From an uncultured Capnocytophaga sp. (GTDB lineage Bacteria > Bacteroidota > Bacteroidia > Flavobacteriales > Flavobacteriaceae): a stretch of 37,644 bases of DNA. A program made the position numbers and the translations under genes. This document shows positions 1 to 7,913 of the stretch, in pieces. The DNA lies in the NCBI RefSeq assembly GCF_937936315.1, contig NZ_CALGWU010000046.1, positions 1 to 37,644 on the forward strand. The letters run 5' to 3'. A model generated the notes under the pieces. That model did no database searches and was not told the origin of the DNA. It was given only the letters and a program-made list of their open reading frames with translations. The first letter of the stretch is position 1, and the number at the start of each line of letters is the position of its first letter.

Positions 1-160
1 TATAGTTTCCTTGGGCATCGGTATATACCTTTTCTCTACCATTGGAGACTATTACCCTAGGGAAAGGTTTATTTTCGTCATCAAAAACCCTTCCTGATAC
101 GGTGATTTGCGCCATAGTGGAAAGCGTAAGAAAGAATAGAAATATAGTAAATCGGGTCAT
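1..160 (-). CDS. Secreted protein with carboxypeptidase-regulatory-like domain (N-terminal part only)
   Basis: The gene runs off the left edge, so only about 53 residues are visible. The start ATG is at 158-160. It is followed by a signal peptide (MTRFTIFLFFLTLSTMAQ) and the opening strands of a CarboxypepD_reg-like fold (ITVSGRVFDDENKPFPRVIV, then YTDAQGNY). In Bacteroidetes this domain opens TonB-dependent receptors and many other surface proteins, so the full-length product cannot be named. It starts 5 nt after the stop of the interrupted plug-domain gene at 166-999 and is probably cotranscribed with it. The two proteins share the same domain type and may be related in function. Confidence 0.7.
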   Translation of the reverse strand, partial: MTRFTIFLFFLTLSTMAQITVSGRVFDDENKPFPRVIVSNGREKVYTDAQGNY

Positions 161-165
161 AACTT

Positions 166-999
166 TTATTTTTTAGTGTTTACAATGATTACTCCATAGG
201 CTCCAAGAGAGCCATATAATGGAACTCCTAATTGTCCATCTAATTCTATTATTTTCTCTATTTTCTTCCGTCGTATTTTTTTGAGAAACTCTTCCTTTTT
301 TTCTATAGGTATTCCATTGAGAATAAACAGCTTGTCGCAAGGAGTTTTCAAACTTATAGAAGGTGTAGAGGCTCTTGGGTCGCTACTTCTGCTTTCAATA
401 GGAGGGTGTTGTACAAAGTTATGGCTTTGCTCTTTTGCTTCTTTTACAACAAGGTAACAATCCTCTATATTCTCAGCTTGTATCGCATTCCAACGACGTG
501 CTTGGATAGTGTAATTACCTATGCTATCAGTCAGAACCTCGGTATTCCTATCTTTATTATATACCCTAATATTAGCCATAGGATTCCCCTCTTTATCAGT
601 AACTTTACCTGAAACCACTATAAGGCGATAGGTTTGATAGAATTCCCAAATCTCTGCATAAAGTTGCTCTTCCTTATTGAGCTCTCTATTGGGAGGATTA
701 TTAGCAAGTGCTTTTGCTTTCCGAAAAGTGTCCTTAGTGATGATATATACCGCTCCATATTTTGCACTATTACCAAAAAGATTTTTAGCTTCTTCTCTAA
801 AAAGCACCAAGATTTCGGCTATATCTTTGGGTCGAAGTTTTTTAAAATTTAGACTCTATTTAGTAATTTTCTTCCCATCGATAATATAAAGAGGGGGCTC
901 GTTAGGAATTCTCCCTACATCCTTTATGCCTCCGCCTTGGGATTCCTTAACTTGTGCTGTGAGAGGCAGAGAAAAGAGTAATAATAACAAATATTTCAT
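166..999 (-). pseudogene. TonB-plug-like / regulatory-like domain protein interrupted by an amber stop
   Basis: One reading frame runs from ATG at 997-999 to TAA at 166-168, broken only by TAG at 856-858 (codon 48). Before the stop there is a signal peptide (MKYLLLLLFSLPLTAQ) and the start of a plug-like motif (PPLYIIDGKKITK). Immediately after the stop the same motif continues (LRPKDIAEILVLF, then YGAVYIITK), so coding sense is kept across the stop. Next comes a CarboxypepD_reg-like domain (VSGKVTDKEGNPMANIRVYN, then TDSIGNYTI) and a second plug-like half (LFILNGIPI, then YGSLGAYGVIIVNTKK). Plug modules of this kind occur in TonB-dependent receptors and in small secreted proteins of Bacteroidetes. 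The product is probably lost. A TTG at 810 could in principle restart a 214-residue fragment without signal peptide, but nothing supports its use. Confidence 0.75.
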
Positions 1000-1013
1000 A
1001 ATAACGAGGGGCA

Positions 1014-1086
1014 AATGACGAATGACGGGGGCAACTTTGCCAAAGTGTAGTGAAGCAAAAGTGGCTTTTCACTATTCACTTTTCAC
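1014..1086. repeat. Period-7 word array and hairpin at the end of the adaptor gene
   Basis: Two copies of AATGACG lie at 1014-1027. Three 7-mers (TTTTCAC, TATTCAC, TTTTCAC) lie at 1066-1086 and reach the stop codon of the adaptor gene. Between them TAGTG...AAAAG TGG CTTTT CACTA can form a bulged hairpin that may end the adaptor transcript. Similar arrays with other words recur in the window. Confidence 0.6.
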
Positions 1087-2192
1087 TAAAAGATGGGTTG
1101 TATTTTCTTTACGAGGCTATCCATTGAGATAGGTTGGGGTTTGATTACGGTACCTGTATGTACTTTGTTGAGACCTTGAGCGAGGATGGTATCACCTTTT
1201 TTGAGTCCGCTTTCTATAACTGCATAGTTATCGGCGCGGTTTTTAAGTGTGATGACGGTTTGTCGCAAGGAGTCTTTTTCGGCTACGCGATATACAAATA
1301 CTTTTCCTTGTTGCTCAAAGGTAGCGACTTCGGGGATTACGAGTGAGTTAGTAAAATGTTGAGGTATTTTAATCGTTCCACTATTGCCATTAGTGAGCAA
1401 TTTGTTAGGATTAGGGAAAGTAGCGCGGAACTGTATGCTACCCGTAGAGGGGTCAATTTGTCCGGTTACCGCTTGAATTTTACCTTTCTCGGCATATTCT
1501 TTTCCATTAGCCAATACCAAAGAAGCCTCAGGCAGGTTTTTGAGTTTTTCAGCAGTGGTTTTGCCTTCGGTGTTAGCTAAAAAGTCGAGGTATTCTTTCT
1601 CGTTCATTGAAAAATAAGCATATACCTCTTTCACATCAGAAACGGTAGTGAGTACTGTATTATTGGCAGTTACTAAGGCACCTTCGCGAAAATTAATCGC
1701 TCCTACTACCCCATTTACAGGTGCTTTTACTACCGCAAAACCAATATTACTCGCCACCTCGTTGTAGGCAGCTTGAGCGCGTTGCAAGTTGGCTTTGGCT
1801 GTTGCTAATTGCACGGGACTCACGATATTTTTTTCTACTAAGGGCACTAATTTATCTACTTCTACCTTAGCGACATCCACCGCTGCTTTGGCTGAGGCTG
1901 CCGACTGGTTAAGGGTTTGAGTTTCTAACTGAAACAACGGCTGACCTTGGGTTACTACCTGACCTTCATCTACCAATACCTTGGTGATATAACCTGATAT
2001 TTTGGCTTGTACGGCACTATTCACCACTCCCTCTATATTCACTGGATAAGAGAGATAAGAAACCGTATTTTGTTCGCCTACTATAATCACAGGATAAGCC
2101 TCAGGTTCTTTTGATTGTTGTTGCTGTTGATTCCCATTATTACAAGCTACCAATGCGATAGCGGTTGTTGCTGCTAAAAAAAATTTATTCAT
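1086..2192 (-). CDS. RND-type efflux periplasmic adaptor (membrane fusion protein) lipoprotein
   Basis: The protein has 368 residues and an N-terminal lipobox (IALVAC, Cys17), so it is probably a lipid-anchored periplasmic protein. The order fits AcrA/MexA-type adaptors: a biotinyl-lipoyl half motif (VQAKISGYITKVLVDEGQVV, about residues 62-81), a short alpha-helical hairpin (about 95-150), the second lipoyl half (VKAPVNGVVGAINFREGALV), a beta-barrel with TGQIDPSTGSIQFRATFPNP, and a membrane-proximal domain. Adaptors of this family bridge an inner-membrane RND pump and a TolC-type outer-membrane channel. No pump or channel gene follows; downstream lies the interrupted plug-domain gene. The adaptor is either an orphan working with distant partners or what remains of a rearranged operon. 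Confidence 0.88.
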   Translation of the reverse strand: MNKFFLAATTAIALVACNNGNQQQQQSKEPEAYPVIIVGEQNTVSYLSYPVNIEGVVNSAVQAKISGYITKVLVDEGQVVTQGQPLFQLETQTLNQSAASAKAAVDVAKVEVDKLVPLVEKNIVSPVQLATAKANLQRAQAAYNEVASNIGFAVVKAPVNGVVGAINFREGALVTANNTVLTTVSDVKEVYAYFSMNEKEYLDFLANTEGKTTAEKLKNLPEASLVLANGKEYAEKGKIQAVTGQIDPSTGSIQFRATFPNPNKLLTNGNSGTIKIPQHFTNSLVIPEVATFEQQGKVFVYRVAEKDSLRQTVITLKNRADNYAVIESGLKKGDTILAQGLNKVHTGTVIKPQPISMDSLVKKIQPIF

Positions 2193-2677
2193 AATATTTT
2201 AATTATTAATCATTAGTTTTTCGGAAAAGCCGAAGGAGGTAGACAAGGTTGGATAAGGGGGTAAAGTGGGTTTTTATTAAGAGTTCACCTGCAAAAGTAG
2301 CTCAAAATAATTATAGACAATCACTGAAATGAGTTAATGTTTTGTTAAAGTTCAGTCTCCGACTTATTTACTTGATAATTACCTTGCATATACTCCACTA
2401 TCACGAGCTATCCAAAAAAAGGAAAAATCTATAAAATTATTATTGTAATTTAGGTTGTGTACTTAGAATTGTGTTGCAAAAGTAATATGAAGATTAGATT
2501 TAAGGAAATAATATCGACAGAAAGGCTGATTTTATCGACGAAAAGTGCAAATAGTAAGAAATTGAACACATAAGTAGTAAAATTTTGCATAGTGTAATAA
2601 AGCCTCTGTTCCTCCGAAGGGGGGACAATCCTGAAAAGAGATTTTTATTATAACTCTCAATAAAAACAATATGTTTT
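2193..2677. other. Intergenic region without a recognisable gene
   Basis: These 485 bases separate the adaptor gene from the prenyltransferase gene, both on the minus strand. They hold one good and one weak promoter-like site, an AT-only inverted repeat TTTTTATT...AATAAAAA (2642-2666) that could end the prenyltransferase transcript, and a G/C-rich hairpin at 2610-2628. A 27-codon ORF at 2487 has no support. I see nothing else here. Confidence 0.6.
2292..2320 (-). promoter_or_regulatory. Bacteroidetes-type promoter of the adaptor gene
   Basis: On the minus strand TTG (2318-2320) is followed after 18 nt by TACTTTTG (2292-2299), matching the TTTG/TAnnTTTG pattern. The start codon lies about 100 nt downstream. 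A second -7-like TACTTTTG is at 2477-2484 further upstream. Confidence 0.6.
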
Positions 2678-3565
2678 TTAGCTCTTGATTTGCTTTACTA
2701 ATATCACGCTAAAGACTCCCAATACAAGAATCACTCTGAGCATATTGTATAAGAATCTGTATTGAAATTGGGAATTACTTTTCCAGAGTAGGCCTATAAA
2801 AAGCAACAAATAAACAATTGTGAAATATAGGAAGTAAGTTAATTTGAATATAGAGAAGCAATGAAGTAAGAAGTAAATAGGTAATAAGCAAAGTAAGAGC
2901 GTGGAGGTAATAAGTTTTTTAGCAAAACGTTCGCCATAGACCACAGGAATTGTAGCGTAGTTATGAGTGAGATCGCCTTTGATGTTTTGCAAATCTTTAA
3001 TAAATTCTTTGGTAAGAATCAGCAGGAAAATGAGTAAGGCGTGTGCAAAAATAACAGCTTCGAAATTGCGATAATACACGAAAACTGCGAAGAAAGGTAT
3101 GATAGCTAGAGTTGCCGAAATGAAGTTACCCCAGAGCAGTAGTTTTTTGATACGATGTGAATAAATCCACATTGTAAAGATGTAGCCAGAAAAGAAGATT
3201 ACCGCTCTAAACGAGACATAGCTAGCAACAATCACTGAGAGAAAATTAAGTAAGAAATAAAGTGTGAGTTTAGTATTTTGGCTTACTAAGTGATCGATCA
3301 TTGTTTGGGTAGGTTTATTAATCAAGTCTTTATCTTTATCATAAAAACCATTGATAATATACCCACCAGCGATAGCCAAAGCACCAGCGATTACTAACAT
3401 CAGCAAGGAAGGGTCGGAAATTACGTCTTTCCAAGGTTGTTTTGAGAGAACAAATATAGAGGCCAAGTACTGAGCTACACACAGCATAGCGATATTATAG
3501 CCACGCACAGCTGAAAAAAGCCCTAACAATTTCAACAAAGCTCTTCTCTTCATAGTGTTTAGCAT
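2678..3565 (-). CDS. UbiA-family prenyltransferase
   Basis: This 295-residue integral membrane protein has about eight or nine hydrophobic segments. The first Asp-rich site of the UbiA superfamily is NGFYDKDKD (N72, D76, D80), which binds prenyl diphosphate through Mg2+. The second is KDLQNIKGD (about 190-198) in the expected loop. The family moves an isoprenoid chain to an acceptor such as a quinone precursor, haem or glycerol phosphate. The acceptor cannot be read from sequence; Bacteroidetes homologues are often annotated as geranylgeranylglycerol-phosphate geranylgeranyltransferase. The ATG at 3563-3565 and an in-frame ATG at 3551-3553 (MKRR) are both possible starts. The gene follows the lytic transglycosylase gene by 17 nt and is probably cotranscribed with it. 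Confidence 0.85.
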   Translation of the reverse strand: MLNTMKRRALLKLLGLFSAVRGYNIAMLCVAQYLASIFVLSKQPWKDVISDPSLLMLVIAGALAIAGGYIINGFYDKDKDLINKPTQTMIDHLVSQNTKLTLYFLLNFLSVIVASYVSFRAVIFFSGYIFTMWIYSHRIKKLLLWGNFISATLAIIPFFAVFVYYRNFEAVIFAHALLIFLLILTKEFIKDLQNIKGDLTHNYATIPVVYGERFAKKLITSTLLLCLLPIYFLLHCFSIFKLTYFLYFTIVYLLLFIGLLWKSNSQFQYRFLYNMLRVILVLGVFSVILVKQIKS

Positions 3566-3582
3566 CTATTTTGTAATATCTA

Positions 3583-4905
3583 TTATTTGTAGATTGTAAG
3601 TCGTTGCCCTACCCGAACGTTATTAGATTTCATTCGGTTCCATCGTTTGATATTATTAATACTCACTCCATATCGGCTAGCTATTTTACCTAGGTTATCG
3701 CCTTTTTTGACTGTATAGGTTGTTTTTTTAGTAGATTTACCTCCGGCATATTGGTTACCTTTAGTTACTTCAGGGAGGATTTGTTCTCGTTGGGCTTTTT
3801 GTTCATTTAGGTAGTTGTAGATAGCTTGTTCATTGGAGACGAATTTACCTATCTCAGAAATAGGCAATCTCACTGCGTAATTACGGCCTTCGACGTAAGG
3901 TACTACATCTAGTTGATATGAAGGGTTAAAAAATTGGATATCTTGGACATCCATACCAGTAATTTCGGCTATATCTTTAAAAGGGATAGCTTGTTTTACG
4001 CGAATGGTATCGGTTTGGAAGAGGTGATTTGCGCGTTTTTGGGGTTTGAATCCGTGTTCTTTAGCATATTCAAAGATGTAAAGTGTTGCTAAGAAAGCAG
4101 GTACATACCCTGCTGTTTCACGAGGAAGATAGGGGCGCAAATTCCAATAATTGGTTTTTCCGTTAGAACGGCGTATAGCTTTGGTTACATTACCAGGACC
4201 TGAGTTATAGGCAGCGAGAGCTAGATCCCAATCACCAAATATTTTGTAGAGTTCGTTCAAGTATTTGGCAGCAGCTTTAGTAGAACGAATGGGATCGCTG
4301 CGTTCATCGACATAGTTATTGACCTCTAATCCATAGCTTTTACCTGTAGCATACATAAATTGCCACAAACCTGTTGCTCCTGCACGCGAACGCGCTTTAG
4401 GGTTTAAAGCAGATTCTATAATAGCGAGATATTTAATTTCGAGAGGGATTTTTTGGTTACTCATTTCCTGTTCAAACATCGGGAAATAGTAATCGCTGAG
4501 GCTCATCAGGCGTTCTAAGGAAGAGCGGCGATTTTTCAAGAATGATTTGATTACTTGTTCCAATACGGGGTTGTACTCGACGTTGAAAGGAGTTTTTTCG
4601 TTTAATTTTTTCAATCGTTCTTTAAGGACTTCGGTAGGCAACTCGCTATAATCTACATCAGTAGGAGTTGCAGCTACATCTTCACTCATTTGAAAGAACA
4701 AATCGGAATTTGAAAGTTCTTTCAGCCATTTTTCATCGTATTTTTTTATGTTAGGATTATCGTTGAATTTACGTAAGCCTTCGCGTTTAAAATTATTAGA
4801 GGGGTTCTTGTTAATGGTGTCTTTTTGAGAGTTTTGCGCCTGCATAGGCATACTACCTAAGAGCAAACAAGCGAGGGTAGTAAAGGTATATTTTTTAATT
4901 TTCAT
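3583..4905 (-). CDS. MltD-like membrane-bound lytic murein transglycosylase with LysM
   Basis: The protein has 440 residues with a signal peptide (to about MQAQ24). The SLT (GH23) catalytic domain spans about 150-285: KYLAIIESALNPKARS carries the catalytic Glu164, followed by GATGLWQFMYATGKSYGL, then ALAAYNSGPGNV and the late ETAGYVPAFLA motif. One LysM module closes the chain (about 396-440, YTVKKGDNLGKIASRYGVS) and should bind glycan strands. Enzymes of this family cleave the MurNAc-GlcNAc bond without water and leave 1,6-anhydroMurNAc ends. The gene lies downstream of the PBP1a gene with its own promoter and just upstream of the prenyltransferase gene. E. coli MltD usually has two or more LysM copies, so a single copy is on the short side. 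Confidence 0.92.
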   Translation of the reverse strand: MKIKKYTFTTLACLLLGSMPMQAQNSQKDTINKNPSNNFKREGLRKFNDNPNIKKYDEKWLKELSNSDLFFQMSEDVAATPTDVDYSELPTEVLKERLKKLNEKTPFNVEYNPVLEQVIKSFLKNRRSSLERLMSLSDYYFPMFEQEMSNQKIPLEIKYLAIIESALNPKARSRAGATGLWQFMYATGKSYGLEVNNYVDERSDPIRSTKAAAKYLNELYKIFGDWDLALAAYNSGPGNVTKAIRRSNGKTNYWNLRPYLPRETAGYVPAFLATLYIFEYAKEHGFKPQKRANHLFQTDTIRVKQAIPFKDIAEITGMDVQDIQFFNPSYQLDVVPYVEGRNYAVRLPISEIGKFVSNEQAIYNYLNEQKAQREQILPEVTKGNQYAGGKSTKKTTYTVKKGDNLGKIASRYGVSINNIKRWNRMKSNNVRVGQRLTIYK

Positions 4906-4954
4906 ATTCTTAATTAAAATGTAAGAGTGTTTTTGTTTATTATTGTAAGAGCGA

Positions 4955-4986
4955 CAAAACTAATAAAAATATTACAAAGGCGCAAA
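4955..4986 (-). promoter_or_regulatory. Bacteroidetes-type promoter of the lytic transglycosylase gene
   Basis: On the minus strand TTTG (4983-4986) is followed after 20 nt by TAGTTTTG (4955-4962). The start codon (4905) is about 50 nt downstream. A separate promoter here suggests this gene is not only read through from the PBP gene. Confidence 0.6.
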
Positions 4987-5014
4987 TATTTGTTCAAAAA
5001 AGAGTTTTGTTTTT

Positions 5015-7336
5015 CTAGAAATCGATTTCAGGTTCTTCAGTACCACCTTCTTTTTCTTTGTTACAATCTATAGGGATTTCTATATTTTGAGGAGCTGGGA
5101 AAGCACCTTTAGAAACGTTCAAATCTTTATCGGCATAGCATTTTTTCATATAATAGCCGAATACAGGGAGTGCCATAGTAGCCCCTTGACCGTAGGCAGT
5201 AGTACGGAAGTGTATCGCGCGGTCTTCTCCTCCTACCCAAACACCCGTAACAAGGTTAGGTACCATACCAATAAACCAACCATCACTGTTGTTTTGGGTT
5301 GTTCCTGTTTTACCTGCAATAGGGTTCGTAAACTGATAAGGGTAACCAGTCATTACATTCTTATAAATCGCATTATAAGTTTCAGCTCCTTTGGTACGCA
5401 AGCGCGCCCCTGAACCATAACGTGTAACACCCTCCATCAAGTTCACTACTGCACGTGCTACTTCAGCACTTACTACATCATGAGTTTCGGGAGTGTTCTC
5501 GAATAGCACTGTGCCATTCTTATCTTCTATACGAGTTACCAACACTGGTTTTACATATACACCTTCATTAGCAAAAGTACCATAAGCGCCTACCATTTGG
5601 AAGACTGTAGCATCGGCAGTACCTAACGCTATAGAAGGCATTTCGGGCATATCGGAAGTGATGCCGAGTTTTCGCACCAAATTGATGACAGGTATAGGTC
5701 CTACTTTGTCCATTAGGTTTACGGTAATGGAGTTCACCGAGTTTGCCAAAGCGTATTTGAGGGTCATCATCTTACCAGTGAAATTACCCGTAGAGTTACG
5801 TGGACACCACGCTTGTACATTGCCATATTTATTAGCTTCCACACAAGTTTGGATATCAGGAAGTTCCAAACAAGGCGAATAGTGCAACTGGTCGATAGCG
5901 GTAGCATATACAAAAGGTTTGAAGGCAGAACCCGTTTGGCGAGCCCCTTGTACTACTTGATCGTATTGGAAGTGCTTGTAGTTGATACCTCCTACCCACG
6001 CTTTGATATGTCCTGTTTGAGGTTCCATAGACATCATACCCGTGCGCAAGTAGGCTTTGTAGTACAATATAGAGTCGCGCGGGGTCATAATAGTATCTTT
6101 TTCGCCTTTCCAACTAAAGACACGCATTTCGACTTTTTTATCAAAGGATTCTCGGATTTCTTTTTCGGAATAGCCTAAATATTTGAGGTGTATCCAGCGA
6201 TTAGAATTTTTCATTGCGCGCTCCATTAGGTTTTTATACTCATCTTTAGAGACTTTGACAAAAGGGTATGTAGCGTTTTTCTTAGGGTTATTTTCAGCAT
6301 CGAAGGCTTTTTGCAATTGTTTCATATGGGCTTTTACAGCAGCCTCGGCATAAGCTTGCATTTTAGAATCGATGGTAGTATAGACTTTCAACCCATCGAG
6401 GTAAAGATTGTGTTTAGTACCATCGGGTTTAGGGTTTTGGTCAATCCACGTTTTCATATAAGAACGCAGATACTCACGGAAGTAGGTTGCCATCCCATCG
6501 TTATGACTTTCGGGGGTAAACTTAATCTTCAATGGCAATTTTTGCAAAGAATCTTTTTGTTCTTGAGTGATATAGTTGTTCTTAGCCATTTGGGCGAGTA
6601 CCACGTTGCGGCGATTGGTTACCCCTTCTTTATTTTTTACGGGATTGTAGAGGGCAGAGTTTTTGAACATTCCCACTAACATTGCCCCTTCTTCTATTTT
6701 GAGGTTTTTAGGTTCTTTATCGAAGTAAATTTTAGCCGCTGAGCGTATGCCATCGGCATTGTTATTGAAGTCGTAGATATTGAAGTACATTGCTAAAATT
6801 TCTTCCTTAGTATATTGTTTTTCAAGGCGAGTAGCGATGACCCATTCTTTTATTTTTTGTGTATATCGAGCTAAACCTCTAGTTTTTTCTTTATGGAAGA
6901 GTTGTTTAGCTAACTGTTGAGAGATAGTAGAAGCGCCACCTTTACTGCCTAAATAGACCATTGCGCGCAGTGTACCGCGGACATCTATCCCTGAATGCTC
7001 GTAGAAACGTTCATCTTCGGTAGCGATGAGCGCATCGACTACGTGTTTAGGTAAGTCTTTAAATTTGATAGGGGTACGATTTTCATCTAAATAGAATTTT
7101 CCTAATGATTTACCATCGGCAGTAACGATTTCGGTAGCTAAATTAGTTTCAGGATTTTCCAAGTGTTGGAAGTCGGGCATTTCGCCCAACAAACCAAAAG
7201 AAGCTGATACAAAGAGCAATAACACCCCTACTACACCCGCTATAAAAATATACCAAAACCATCTCACCACCGCACTGAGTCCTTTTTTAGACTTGCGGCT
7301 GCTACTAGTATTGTTTGTGCTGTTTTCTTTTTTCAT
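5015..7336 (-). CDS. Class A penicillin-binding protein (PBP1a-type transglycosylase/transpeptidase)
   Basis: The 773-residue protein has a cytoplasmic basic stretch and one membrane anchor (about 24-50). The GT51 glycosyltransferase domain follows with EDERFYEHSG (catalytic Glu107), GGASTISQQLAKQ (133-145) and the IKEWVIATRLEKQYTKEEIL motif. The transpeptidase domain carries all three active-site motifs: SAFK (Ser470, Lys473), SVN (533-535) and KTGT (676-679). It polymerises lipid II and cross-links peptidoglycan at the inner membrane. It sits between gldH upstream and the MltD-like gene downstream, linking wall synthesis with wall cleavage. An Asp/Glu-rich tail (GGTEEPEIDF) ends the protein. 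Confidence 0.95.
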   Translation of the reverse strand: MKKENSTNNTSSSRKSKKGLSAVVRWFWYIFIAGVVGVLLLFVSASFGLLGEMPDFQHLENPETNLATEIVTADGKSLGKFYLDENRTPIKFKDLPKHVVDALIATEDERFYEHSGIDVRGTLRAMVYLGSKGGASTISQQLAKQLFHKEKTRGLARYTQKIKEWVIATRLEKQYTKEEILAMYFNIYDFNNNADGIRSAAKIYFDKEPKNLKIEEGAMLVGMFKNSALYNPVKNKEGVTNRRNVVLAQMAKNNYITQEQKDSLQKLPLKIKFTPESHNDGMATYFREYLRSYMKTWIDQNPKPDGTKHNLYLDGLKVYTTIDSKMQAYAEAAVKAHMKQLQKAFDAENNPKKNATYPFVKVSKDEYKNLMERAMKNSNRWIHLKYLGYSEKEIRESFDKKVEMRVFSWKGEKDTIMTPRDSILYYKAYLRTGMMSMEPQTGHIKAWVGGINYKHFQYDQVVQGARQTGSAFKPFVYATAIDQLHYSPCLELPDIQTCVEANKYGNVQAWCPRNSTGNFTGKMMTLKYALANSVNSITVNLMDKVGPIPVINLVRKLGITSDMPEMPSIALGTADATVFQMVGAYGTFANEGVYVKPVLVTRIEDKNGTVLFENTPETHDVVSAEVARAVVNLMEGVTRYGSGARLRTKGAETYNAIYKNVMTGYPYQFTNPIAGKTGTTQNNSDGWFIGMVPNLVTGVWVGGEDRAIHFRTTAYGQGATMALPVFGYYMKKCYADKDLNVSKGAFPAPQNIEIPIDCNKEKEGGTEEPEIDF

Positions 7337-7375
7337 AGTTTATTATTTTTTTACCTAAATCAAGTGTTAGCTAAA

Positions 7376-7407
7376 AGTCTCCCACGAGTTTACACGAGTT
7401 TGAGACT
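7376..7407. repeat. Hairpin with a tandem 10-mer loop between gldH and the PBP gene
   Basis: AGTCTC (7376-7381) and GAGACT (7402-7407) can pair. The loop holds the adjacent near-copies CACGAGTTTA and CACGAGTTTG (7383-7402), the second overlapping the right arm by one base. It lies 27 nt after the gldH stop and 40 nt before the PBP start codon. It may be a terminator, a processing site or a leader element. Confidence 0.45.
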
Positions 7408-7433
7408 AGATAAAACTCTTCTATATTAGGCAA

Positions 7434-7913
7434 TCATTTATTAGTTTCTTCGCGTAGTCCTACTTCGGTGATTCCTTTGAGTACTGGCACTCCCTCATTA
7501 TCACCGATCTTGCGCATTGCTTGTTCTATTTTGATATTGTACTTGCCTTTCGCAGGAAAAACAAATTGTTCTTTGTACCACAATTTGCTCTCTTTCACTG
7601 CTGAATAACCATCACCTAACCATTTACCTTCAGGGGTTGCCATTTCGTACTGCAAGGTATCGACAATTACTTTATCGCTATTAGGCACTTCCATTTTGGC
7701 AATCAGGTAGATATTGCTAAACTCGTAATGCTCATCATTGCGCAACATTATAAATAGGTTTTTCTTAGCCAAAGTATCGTTTTCCTCTATAAGAAAAGTT
7801 ACAGGCTCATTTTTAGTCCAACCATTAGGCAAGGATACATATTCGCTATAAGTTACCCCATTTTGGCAAGAGACAAGGAATATCAATAGCAATAATATAC
7901 TAAACGTTCTCAT
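7434..7913 (-). CDS. gldH: Gliding motility lipoprotein GldH
   Basis: The protein has 159 residues and a lipoprotein signal MRTFSILLLLIFLVSC (lipid on Cys16), followed by a beta-rich domain (YSEYVSLPNGWTKNEPVTF, then NIYLIAKMEVP and EGKWLGDGYSAVKESKLWYK). This matches GldH, a lipoprotein needed for gliding and linked to the Gld/type IX secretion apparatus of Bacteroidetes. The start at 7911-7913 is chosen because it gives a clean lipobox; a longer in-frame extension to 8033 is only the alternative frame of the low-complexity tail of the upstream gene. It overlaps the end of the RicT-like gene by 14 nt, suggesting translational coupling. The order RicT-like, gldH, PBP1a is, as far as I recall, common in this phylum. 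Confidence 0.88.
   Translation of the reverse strand: MRTFSILLLLIFLVSCQNGVTYSEYVSLPNGWTKNEPVTFLIEENDTLAKKNLFIMLRNDEHYEFSNIYLIAKMEVPNSDKVIVDTLQYEMATPEGKWLGDGYSAVKESKLWYKEQFVFPAKGKYNIKIEQAMRKIGDNEGVPVLKGITEVGLREETNK

Noticed and set aside
2487..2570. 27-codon ORF on the plus strand in the gap before the adaptor gene
   Set aside because: No promoter in that orientation, no ribosome-binding site and no protein-like features.
2610..2628. G/C-rich hairpin in the gap before the adaptor gene
   Set aside because: It is stable only if read on the plus strand, where no gene precedes it; on the minus strand the pairs mismatch.
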